Assembly: GCA_003427395.1 (NCBI GenBank) | Contig: BFEA01000003.1 | Location: 8,361,333-8,403,642, forward strand | Origin: Chara braunii | Taxonomy: Eukaryota; Streptophyta; Charophyceae; Charales; Characeae | Direction of reading: 5' to 3' | DNA length: 42,310 nucleotides | Part shown: positions 23,939-30,827 of the stretch, piece after piece | How the letters are laid out: each line of letters opens with the position of its first letter | Position numbering within the stretch: position 1 is the stretch's first letter | Translations under genes and position numbers: made by a program | The notes under the pieces: model-generated | Told to the model about the DNA's origin: nothing | Databases searched by the model: none | The model's input: the letters and a program-made list of their open reading frames with translations, nothing else

Positions 23939-24329
23939 GAAAGCAGCCGCGCTACCGAAGAGCGTAGCTCAGTGCGTACACCATTGAACTGTTGAAATAC
24001 AGACCAGATGATGGAACCCAGATGATGGAACCCAGATGATGGAACTCGATGAGTGAATTCCCTGGGGCCGGTCAGCTCAATGATGACATCTCAAGACCGT
24101 CGCCCTTTTCATAAAAAAAAAAAAAAAAAAAAAAAAAGGGAAGCAATACCTTTCTCGGCCTTTTGGGATCTTTCTCGGCCTTTCTCCGAAAGGTCCAGAT
24201 TCAGACACTCATTGCAATCCTCTTTAAAAAAGTGTAGTATCTGTTCTGATCAGTTTAAAATCTGATAAGTGACCCATCGGGTCACACACACACAAAAAAA
24301 AAAGAAAGAAAAAAGAAAGCAGCCGCGCT
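23939..24329 (+). mobile_element. Composite retroposon: SINE-like unit + poly(A) + U2 snRNA-derived unit, bounded by 15-bp direct repeats
   Basis: A perfect direct repeat GAAAGCAGCCGCGCT lies at 23939-23953 and 24315-24329, the size and position expected of a LINE-type target-site duplication. Between them, in order, are a SINE-like unit starting ACCG (23954), a TAGCTCAGTGCG word that matches a pol III A box (23965-23976), three 16-bp repeats of CCAGATGATGGAAC (about 24003-24049) and a 3' end related to the 23262 copy. A 25-nt poly(A) follows (24113-24137), then U2 snRNA-derived sequence (24146-24284) and an A-rich tail (24285-24314). An alternative is two nested insertions. GGGAAGCA just after the first poly(A) partly resembles the target repeat. 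Confidence 0.65.
24146..24284 (+). pseudogene. U2 snRNA-derived sequence, interrupted
   Basis: U2 is the spliceosomal RNA that pairs with the intron branch point. The first 21 nt ATACCTTTCTCGGCCTTTTGG match U2 exactly. About 64 nt of foreign sequence (24167-24230), containing a second TTTCTCGGCCTTT, replace the next ~9-10 nt. U2 then resumes at AGTGTAGTATCTGTTCTGATC (24231 on), including the GUAGUA branch-pairing element, and runs through stem IIb (ACCCATCGGGT) to about nt 85 before an ACACAC/A-rich tail. The Sm site and 3' domains are absent, so this is not a functional U2 gene. Confidence 0.8.
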
Positions 24330-24433
24330 GGCGTGTCACTACTGCGTCCGCCCCGCCCCACTCCGCGCCATGTTAGATGCTGCCAGCTCGCGAGCGCCCC
24401 TACAGAAACTCGATGACCTCCACATCGTAGTCT

Positions 24434-25045
24434 GGAGGGAGATCCCACTAGCATTGTATGTGGAGTAGTGTAGAGGGCGTGTGACCCGCCTCCGCCGTCG
24501 ATGGGAATGGGGATCGGTGGTTTTGTTTTTCCTGTATTTTAGCCCTCGAAAATATATGTTTTTTTGGAGCATCCCATTGGGTGGTCTTTCTTTTGTTTTG
24601 CTTGCCGTGTTCCTCTGGGGGTCCCGAACGTGAGTGAAAATCAGACCCATTTTTTTTTGTGTTGCTTTTCACTCACCTTTCACTCACCTTTGGGTCGTGG
24701 CCCATGCGTGGAAGAGAGGCCGAAAACAAAAATTTTCGGTGTTTCCCATCATCAGGGAATGTCAGTCCGTGTCAGACCCTCGTCCAAGTTGTCTGTAGTC
24801 CCCGCAAATGTTTCACATGGGCAATGCTGTTGTCCTCTTCCTTTGACATGCATGTGCCCCCTTATTTTTTGGGAGGTGTTTGGGAGGGTTCGATCCCCTC
24901 ACCTACAGCAAATGGTGTATGGAGTTACTCTTGCCCTTGTTTTTTTACGTTTATTTTCCCTATTTCACGCTGCCACCCACCTGTCCCCCACCCGTCCCCC
25001 ACCCGTCACACTAATCCACATACCTGGCTAGTGGGATCTCCCTCC
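24434..25045. mobile_element. ~610-bp non-autonomous TIR element
   Basis: GGAGGGAGATCCCACTAGC at 24434-24452 is perfectly inverted at 25027-25045. The complementarity continues after a 3-nt difference with GTATGTGGA and AGTGT, giving a TIR of about 35-40 bp. The interior is not coding despite overlapping open frames. It holds a direct repeat of CTTTCACTCACC (about 24665-24690) and CCCCCACCCGT repeats near 24985-25008. No target duplication is clear. This is probably a miniature DNA transposon of undetermined superfamily. Confidence 0.7.
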
Positions 25046-25150
25046 TGGTCATCCCCAACAGTGAACGGTTGCATATCTACATACTTTGATACCTTTTTTT
25101 TTTTTTTTTTTTTCCCGCATACTTATATATATATCGTCATATATTCCAGT

Positions 25151-25224
25151 ACACCTTGTATTTTTTCCTTAACCCGACGTTTCAATTCAAGTATATGTCG
25201 GGTTAAAGAAAAAATACAAGGTGT
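25151..25224 (+). repeat. Near-perfect 28-bp hairpin
   Basis: Arms at 25151-25178 and 25197-25224 are complementary at 27 of 28 positions around an 18-nt loop. The left arm begins ACACCTTGTATTTTTTCC. This could be a small foldback element or give a small-RNA-producing transcript. A second perfect 8-bp stem GAGCGGTG/CACCGCTC follows at 25277-25302. Confidence 0.8.
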
Positions 25225-25304
25225 TGGCCCAAGTACACATGTACTTGAAGTAGTGTTAGCGGTGTTAGCGGAGGGCGAGCGGTGTTAGCTGTTGCACCGC
25301 TCCC

Positions 25305-25308
<4 letters not shown>

Positions 25309-25341
<33 letters not shown>
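25309..25341. repeat. Poly-T run (33 nt)
   Basis: A long homopolymer next to the 187-bp duplication, equivalent to a poly(A) tail on the minus strand. A shorter T run lies at 25095-25113. Confidence 0.9.
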
Positions 25342-25707
25342 CAGCCAACATTTTTTTCTTTTTCCGATCGTACTCAGTACATAGCACCTACTCTAATTTG
25401 GACCCTCTCTCGCTCTATGTCGTTCCCGCACGGCACACCAATCGAAAAACGAAGCGAGTGCATCTTCCCGCAGAAAATGGCCAGGTTCATGGGTTTGCTA
25501 TAAATAGTAACGAGTGTATGNTTTTAATCAGCCAACATTTTTCTCTTTTTTAGAATGTACACAGTACATAGAACCTACAAAAATTTGGACCATTTCTCGA
25601 TTTAGGCCGTCGCCGCACGGCACACCAATCGAAAAACGAAGCGAGTGCATCTTCCCGCAGAAAATGGCCAGGTTCATGGGTTTGCTATAAATAGTAACGA
25701 GTGTATG
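25342..25707 (+). repeat. 187-bp direct duplication with a single N at the junction
   Basis: 25342-25520 aligns with 25529-25707 at a constant offset of 187. The final 93 bp (25428-25520 and 25615-25707) look identical, while the first ~85 bp differ at many places. Both start CAGCCAACATTT. A single N at 25521 marks the junction, where the first copy stops abruptly after GTGTATG. The join may be a scaffolding artefact that hides the missing remainder of the first copy. Confidence 0.75.
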
Positions 25708-25772
25708 TTGCCACCTTTCGTGGGCAGATGCACTCGTTTCGTTTTCGTGTCGTGCGCCGTGCGGCGAGGCCC
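25604..25772. mobile_element. Short inverted-repeat element, family 2, copy 1
   Basis: The left end AGGCCGTCGCCGCACGGCAC and the right end, in reverse complement GGGCCTCGCCGCACGGCGCA, are inverted copies. The complementarity continues inwards through CGAAGCGAGTGCATCTTCCC and its partner near 25720-25740. TTT lies on each side (25601-25603 and 25773-25775), consistent with a 3-bp target duplication. The termini match the GGGCCTCGC ends of the 26772-26892 element. No coding capacity. PIF/Harbinger-type miniature elements have 3-bp duplications and GG-starting termini, but assignment is tentative. Confidence 0.6.
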
Positions 25773-26053
25773 TTTGCTAATCTTCATTCTCTGTATCGTT
25801 CCAATTTTAACGGATGTCCCGAAGGACCCCTCAGCCAACATTTGAATGCAGTGGACATCCGCTATGTCCAGATTCATTCAAGATCTCTTGGAGAAACGCG
25901 CGCGAGTGGTGCAACTACGCTCTTCATTGCAGTCCAGTTGCGGTCGAGAGGCGTGGAGTTATGGCCGCAGCTTGCGGTGCCAGGAGATGAAGAATGGCGT
26001 ACAAACGGCAACTTTTCGTGCCCCCGCCTCCGAAAGGTACCGCTCAGGTATTA

Positions 26054-26160
26054 TGAGGCCTCGCCACCACACTCGTCAAATGTGCCAACGTTCCACGTTC
26101 TAATGGAAGATACACGTCCTCAATTTCACACACACTTGGTGACTACTGCAGCGAGGCGCA
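26054..26160. mobile_element. Short inverted-repeat element, family 2, diverged copy 2
   Basis: Begins GAGGCCTCGCCACC and ends CTACTGCAGCGAGGCGC, imperfect inverted versions of the family-2 termini. Its centre TTCCACGTTCTAATGGAAGA resembles TTCCATGTTCTAGTAGAAAA in the 26772-26892 copy. No target duplication can be seen, so the boundaries are approximate. Confidence 0.5.
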
Positions 26161-26252
26161 CAGACAAGTCCGGCGGGAGTGATCCTGTTGCACAGAAAGA
26201 GATAATAACAGGACAAGAAAACAGGAGGAGATAGATAATAACGTCCGTAGGT

Positions 26253-26381
26253 AATGCGGATATATATATATATATATCGTCACAAATAGAACTGCCCGGT
26301 AAACCATAGGCAGAGAGGGAGAAGGAGAAGAGGACAACAAACGAGGGGCTGTGACAAACTGTTTCGTCGGAGTTTCACCGA

Positions 26382-26450
<69 letters not shown>

Positions 26451-26600
26451 AACGAATTACTTTTTTCTTGTTTTTTCTTTTCTTTCTTTTTCGCCTTTGC
26501 GCTCTGATATTCATATGACCCTCCAAAAAAGAAGTTTTCATGTGACGATATATATATATATACATATATATATATAGATATAGATATAGATATATATATT
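26253..26600. repeat. Cluster of (TA)n and (TC)n microsatellites
   Basis: (TA)n at 26260-26278 precedes CGTCACAAATAG. (TC)n runs at about 26387-26427 and passes directly into (TA)n at 26428-26450. CATGTGACGA then introduces another (TA)n with GATATA variants at 26546-26600. Open frames across this stretch are microsatellite translations. Confidence 0.9.
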
Positions 26601-26712
26601 GAAAACAACAACAGCATTCATTCCACATTAGAAAAGAAAGGGGCCGGCCACCCCACATAAAGGCCGGCGCGGGACCCGATCGGGACCCGAGGTTTAACAG
26701 AACCAAAAAAAC

Positions 26713-26944
26713 ATACCTTTCTCGGCCTTTTGGCTAAGATCAAGTGTAGTATCTGTTCTCATCATTTTAATGGGCCTCGCTGCACTACTCTCCACAGTGC
26801 AAAAGACAAAAACTATGGGGGTGCATCCTTCCATGTTCTAGTAGAAAATTCATTCTCCTTTTGTGCATTCGGAGATTAGTGCAGCGAGGCCCAATATCTT
26901 ATCCGTGGTCCATCGAAAGAAAAAAAAAAAAAAAAAAAAAAAAA
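26713..26944 (+). pseudogene. Retroposed U2 snRNA fragment with poly(A), split by a miniature element
   Basis: 26713-26770 matches the first ~58 nt of U2 snRNA almost perfectly, including CTCGGCCTTTTGGCTAAGAT and the GTGTAGTATC branch-pairing region. The U2 sequence stops at ...TTTTAA(T) and resumes after 121 bp at 26893 as AATATCTTATCCGTGGTCC. It ends at ATCGAAAG near U2 nt 80-85, followed by 25 As (26920-26944). The Sm site and 3' stem-loops are missing and no plant U-snRNA promoter element is apparent upstream. It truncates at about the same U2 position as the 24146 copy, which also has an A-rich tail. Confidence 0.8.
26772..26892. mobile_element. 121-bp miniature inverted-repeat element inside the U2 copy, family 2, copy 3
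   Basis: The left terminus GGGCCTCGCTGCACTA (26772-26787) is perfectly inverted at the right end (26877-26892), and similarity continues with TCTCC and TGCA words. The trinucleotide AAT flanks both sides (26769-26771, 26893-26895) and occurs once in normal U2 (TTTAATATCTG), so it is a 3-bp target-site duplication. Having a known uninterrupted target makes this the best-defined member of the family. Non-coding. Confidence 0.85.
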
Positions 26945-27006
26945 GAGTAAACGAGAAAAGAACTCTTTTATCATCCACCTCTGACTACCTACTCCAAACC
27001 AAACCT

Positions 27007-27105
27007 GAGGCAAGGTCCCACTTGCAAGGAGTACGAGATGTCGGCCGTTGATCTCGGCTATCTACGGTCTCTATCTCTTAATTCGTGCAAGTGGGACCTA
27101 GCCCC
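27007..27105 (-). mobile_element. Short inverted-repeat element, family 1, copy B
   Basis: A foldback copy of the 23531-23637 element in reverse orientation. Ends GGCAAGGTCCCACTTGCA and, in reverse complement, GGGGCTAGGTCCCACTTGCA. The centre has GGCCGTTGATCTCGGCTATC. By eye about 85% identical to copy A in reverse complement. Confidence 0.75.
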
Positions 27106-27138
27106 TGGGCCCCAGAAGGGACACCAAAAATCAAACCC

Positions 27139-27190
27139 TATCCTGTTCCTCCCTATAGAACAGGAAAACCCCTGTTCCTCCCTATAGAAC
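27139..27190 (+). repeat. Short tandem duplication
   Basis: The phrase CCTGTTCCTCCCTATAGAAC occurs twice about 31 bp apart, a simple local duplication. Confidence 0.7.
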
Positions 27191-27309
27191 TCTCCAACCG
27201 ACTATCTTTCCTCACCTGCCTATTCTGATGAGCTATAAGCGCTCCACCGAAACCTGCAAAACAGAGGGGCCTAAGAGCGGTCCCCCCGAGGGAGGCTATA
27301 AATATATAT

Positions 27310-27321
27310 ATCTGTTTGTGA

Positions 27322-27356
<35 letters not shown>
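27310..27356. repeat. (TA)n microsatellite preceded by TTTGTGACGA
   Basis: CTGTTTGTGACGA leads into about 16 TA units. The same lead-in flanks other (TA)n tracts in this region. Confidence 0.9.
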
Positions 27357-27357
<1 letters not shown>

Positions 27358-27423
27358 TGGTTACTATAGATGGAAGCAGAGGAGGCTCTCAGGGAATACT
27401 CACACGAGGACCTTTTGGACAGT

Positions 27424-27535
27424 AATTGAAGCCAGATGCATTGTGGAAAAAGCTTGTGTGGGATCATGACCGTAATTGCTGACAGATGCATTGTGGAAAT
27501 TGCTCGTGTGGGATCAGGCCCGCAATTTGTTTGAC
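27424..27535 (+). repeat. 50-bp tandem repeat, about two copies
   Basis: CAGATGCATTGTGGAAA occurs at 27433 and 27483, followed in both by GCT(T/C)GTGTGGGATCA and CCG(T/C)AATT. The pattern starts to repeat a third time near 27534. Confidence 0.75.
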
Positions 27536-27591
27536 CGTAAATTGGAAAAGAGCACGCGGACAAGAGGCCTAGGGGCTCGTTAGACACTCCT

Positions 27592-27697
27592 CCGGGGCAA
27601 GGTCCCGCTTGCACGGATTAGGAGATTTCGGCCGTTGATCTTCGCTATCGACGGTCAATATATCGCATAATTGGTGCAAGTGGGACCTAGCCCCCGG
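27592..27697 (-). mobile_element. Short inverted-repeat element, family 1, copy C
   Basis: A 106-bp foldback copy. Left end CCGGGGCAAGGTCCCGCTTG; right end in reverse complement CCGGGGGCTAGGTCCCACTT. The centre has CGGCCGTTGATCTTCGC and TCGACGGTCAATATA. Same orientation as copy B, opposite to copy A. Confidence 0.8.
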
Positions 27698-28234
27698 TCG
27701 TCCAGTGCCCAAGGCAACAATTACAATCACTGACAGGAAGGATGGGACACAGATGTTGTGCTGCTCGGGAGCAGCCCCTGAGGATGATTGGGCAGTAGGC
27801 ACCAATTGAAACATGTTGGGATGGGAGCATTGGGAGGTGGTCTCATATTCCAGGACACCGACGGCCTACTGCTCCAGATGATCACTGTGTACACAGTGAC
27901 TGGCCTCTACAACTCCATGGACTTAAAAAAGGAAAAAAAAAAGAAAAAAGAAACATGTTGGGCCTTGCCGACAGTGCCTCTGCTCTGGTGATCTGGGCAC
28001 CTTGTGGCGCGTCACGCTCTTCAAGAAACTTTCACTTCGCTTGCTGCCCTCGTGCTCTTCCCTTGCCCTTTCTGATCTCCGCCACCGCCCAAATGCCTAT
28101 ATGTCTTTTCCGTCTTCTCTCTCCTCTCTCTTCTTGCCATTCCTTCCTTTCTCCCTGACCCCGTCCTGCCTTCCCTTGACTCCAGCTTTTCCATCAGCTG
28201 GACCACTGGCAGGTGTGAGATTAGCTTGTTGCGG

Positions 28235-28280
<46 letters not shown>

Positions 28281-28560
28281 AGAAGAAGAAGAAGAAGAAG
28301 AAGAAGAAGATTGTTTGTGTCTGGCTCCCCTTCCCAATCTGCAAAATGGAATGGCACCTCATCTTATGGTTACTTGATTGTCTTATGGTTTGGCTGCATG
28401 TTTTACGTATTTGTGCTGAAGTGTCTTATGGTACGTTGAGATATGCTATTCCAAAATCCAAGCCTGAGGATGACAATAGACCTTGTAGAGGATCTAGACA
28501 CCAGTACCTTTCCCAGCCATTTTTTCAGAGGGGCGCTGGGTAACACGCTGACATGAAATG
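27698..28560. other. Unassigned sequence with a long A/GAA tract
   Basis: No gene is recognised; 28000-28200 is pyrimidine-rich. A 40-nt poly-A (28239-28278) passes into about ten AGA units (28279-28310), so frames crossing it encode Lys/Arg runs without meaning. Confidence 0.4.
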
Positions 28561-28562
28561 GA

Positions 28563-28797
28563 AGGGCAACCGCCTATAAATCCGATCAGCGGCCAGTCTT
28601 GATTTTCGGGCTGGCGTGCAGTCTTGATTTTCGGACAACCGCCTATAAATCCGATCAGTGCCTGCGGCCGGCATATGGGAAACGTACTGCTGGTTTAAAC
28701 CGTCATTACTTTTCCCATGTATCGGCCGCGGGCAGATTTGGAGGCCCGAAACGACAAACGGGCCGCCGATGAAATTTATCAACGGCGCGCCTTTCCC
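28563..28797. mobile_element. Imperfect foldback element with internal duplications
   Basis: The phrase CAACCGCCTATAAATCCGAT occurs twice in direct orientation (about 28567 and 28635), as does CAGTCTTGATTTTCGG (about 28595 and 28618). The right part read in reverse complement (GCGCCGTTGATAAATTTC, ATCGGCGGCCCGTTTG, TTTCGGGCC) aligns with the left part. GCGGCCGGCATATGGGAAA near 28664 is inverted near 28710-28733. The whole can fold. Ends are approximate. Confidence 0.5.
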
Positions 28798-28908
28798 CGT
28801 TGGCTTCTGAATATACTTTCAAGCGGGGAAAGGTACAGGTTGTTTAAGGATGCGTTTCTCCTGCTACTTGCGTCGGTAATCCCTCTCTCTCTCTCTCTCT
28901 CTCTCTCT

Positions 28909-28926
28909 TGTCTCTTATACACATCT
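28909..28926 (+). other. Sequencing-adapter remnant (Nextera transposon end) at left gap edge
   Basis: TGTCTCTTATACACATCT is 18 of the 19 bases of the Tn5/Nextera mosaic end and abuts the N run. Not genomic. Confidence 0.95.
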
Positions 28927-29047
28927 NNNNNNNNNNNNNNNNNNNNNNNNNNNNNNNNNNNNNNNNNNNNNNNNNNNNNNNNNNNNNNNNNNNNNNNNNN
29001 NNNNNNNNNNNNNNNNNNNNNNNNNNNNNNNNNNNNNNNNNNNNNNN
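28927..29047. other. Assembly gap (121 N)
   Basis: A run of N inside a (CT)n microsatellite that continues on both sides (28883-28908 and 29121-29162). Predicted proteins crossing it are artefacts. Confidence 0.99.
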
Positions 29048-29118
29048 TCCTCGGTGGTGGCAGCGTGGGACATCGGCGGTGGCTGTCTCTTATACACATC
29101 TAGATGTGTATAAGAGAC

Positions 29119-29120
<2 letters not shown>
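29048..29120. other. Mis-assembled 35-bp segment plus mate-pair junction adapter
   Basis: 29048-29082 repeats the sequence at 30728-30762 (TCCTCGGTGGTGGCAGCGTG and onwards). It is followed by CTGTCTCTTATACACATCT (29083-29101) and its exact reverse complement (29102-29120), the signature of an untrimmed Nextera mate-pair circularisation junction. The 35-bp piece is probably the other end of a mate-pair read. Confidence 0.93.

Positions 29121-29162
<42 letters not shown>
29121..29162. repeat. (CT)n microsatellite, right of gap
   Basis: About 21 CT units, probably the same microsatellite as 28883-28908, interrupted by the gap and adapter. Confidence 0.9.
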
Positions 29163-29165
<3 letters not shown>

Positions 29166-29412
29166 CGAGGCCGCAAGTCTGTTACCATGCTCTAAGCCCT
29201 ACCAGCTACACAACAAAAGTCTGCGGGACCCACACCATCTCACAAGTTGATGTGGCAGGTGGTCTGACTCCCGGTGACTTCAGTTTCTGGGAGTTCCACG
29301 TTTTGCTCGATTGCCGCTGCGTTGCTGCACGTGGCTTTCGGCCTGAGAGGCGTCGACTTTGTCGATGTCTGTGGAGTACAGTAGAGTTAGCCCTAGGTAC
29401 CCTGAAGTGTGA

Positions 29413-29967
29413 GTGATTACCGTAACGGCCGGCCATTGGGGTACTGCTCGCCATCATCCTTGCCATCACTATCACTACTGCTTCCGTCATCAGGGGCGCA
29501 GCTTGGACGTGTTATCAAGTACAATCAACACTGATATCACCATCACAGCGAGGTTATCCGGGGCGCAGTTTGTCATCAAGCTGATGTTCGTCATCATCAT
29601 CATCAAGGTTTCACCATCAAGGTCTACTAGCATCATCAACGTCAACGTGCTGCTCGTCATCATCATCAGCAGCAGCATCATCGACAGGGAGGGGTTCATC
29701 ATCATCATCGACATCGTCACCACCATAATGTTTCGTCATCACCATCAGGGTGCCGCTCATCACCACCATCATCGTCATCAGGGTACCATCATCAAAGGTG
29801 CTCGTCACCAACACCATCAGTTGCGTTATCATCATCATCATCATCATCAACATCATCATCATCATCATCATCATCATCGTCGTCATCATCATCATCATCA
29901 GGTTATCATCAAAGGTGCTCGTCATCAATACCCTCATCATCCTTTGGTCATCACAGGGCGCTGTGCG

Positions 29968-30007
<40 letters not shown>

Positions 30008-30345
30008 CATCATCATCATCATCGCCATCATCAAATCATCATCATTAGTGATGCTCGCCATCACCACTATCATCCGTATCATCAAACCATCATCATTAGT
30101 GATGCTCGCCATCACCACCATCATCATCCTGTTGTCTTTACAGGGCGTTGTGCATCACCATCATCATCATCATCAGTTTGTAATCATAGGGGCTGTTGGT
30201 GCTGCTCTTTACTATGATCAGCATCATCATTCTGTCTTCATCCTCACCACTATCATCATCATCATCAGTTTGTTTTTAAACAGCAGGTGAGTTGGTCGTC
30301 ACCATCATATTCATCATCATCATCTTCAGGGTGTTGTTCATCGTC
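29413..30345 (+). repeat. ATC/CATCAT-based satellite array
   Basis: Imperfect (CAT)n blocks are separated by conserved phrases, giving a higher-order structure. TTAGTGATGCTCGCCATCAC occurs at about 30048 and 30096 (48-bp period), AAAGGTGCTCGTCA at about 29795 and 29910, and CAGGGCG(C/T)(T/G)GTG at about 29955 and 30140. Open frames up to 211 codons are His/Ser/Ile/Met translations of the repeat and appear in several frames on both strands, so none is called as a gene. Confidence 0.85.
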
Positions 30346-30827
30346 ATGAGCAAAATCCAAAAATCTTATCTACCTTTTCGTGTATTCCATTATGAGATCC
30401 TCATTGAGGGTAATTGATTGCTTCGCTTGATCTTGGGCTAGGGTTTTTGTGGTCATGGTGGGGATTTTTGGGGAATGGGTGGGGGGGCGTTGGGGAGCCT
30501 TACTCTACAGGGGCGCTGCAAGGTGGGAGGCAGTTGCTCTGCCGGGGTTGGGGCAGATTTGTGGTTTGTCCTTGTCTGGGGCCGGGGGGGGAGAGTTGGT
30601 CGCCTTCAACCCCAGCAGGGGCAGACAGGGACAAAAGGGAGGGCGAAGGCACCCTCTAGGTGGGAATTGGCTGCCTTAGCGGAGGGGGGAGGGAGGGGAT
30701 CTGTTCCAGGTTGGGGCCGAGGTGAATCTCCTCGGTGGTGGCAGCGTGGGACATCGGCGGTGGTGTAGGGGGAATTTTTCTCTGCGTGGTGACTATTGGA
30801 AGCTTCTTGGACCAATCATGTTATTTT
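30346..30827. other. G-rich unassigned sequence
   Basis: G-rich with many GGG/GGGG runs (30470-30700), so the plus strand has G-quadruplex potential. Contains the true genomic copy (30728-30762) of the segment misplaced at the gap. No gene recognised. Confidence 0.4.

Noticed and set aside
24146-24284. Functional U2 snRNA gene
   Set aside because: Interrupted by foreign sequence and lacking the Sm site and 3' stem-loops.
24659-25288. 209-codon plus-strand frame
   Set aside because: It runs through the TIR element, a poly-T tract and a hairpin, contains no domain, and competes with another open frame at 24564-25031.
26143-26706. 187-codon minus-strand frame
   Set aside because: Most of it is Tyr-Ile and Arg-Glu runs from (TA)n and (TC)n microsatellites.
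28717-29195. Open frames crossing the N gap with SYTHLDVYKRQ- or MCIRDS-like peptides
   Set aside because: These peptides are translations of the Nextera mosaic-end adapter, not genes.
29413-30048. 211-codon His/Ser-rich open frame
   Set aside because: It is the translation of an ATC/CAT satellite; equally long frames exist in other phases and on the other strand.
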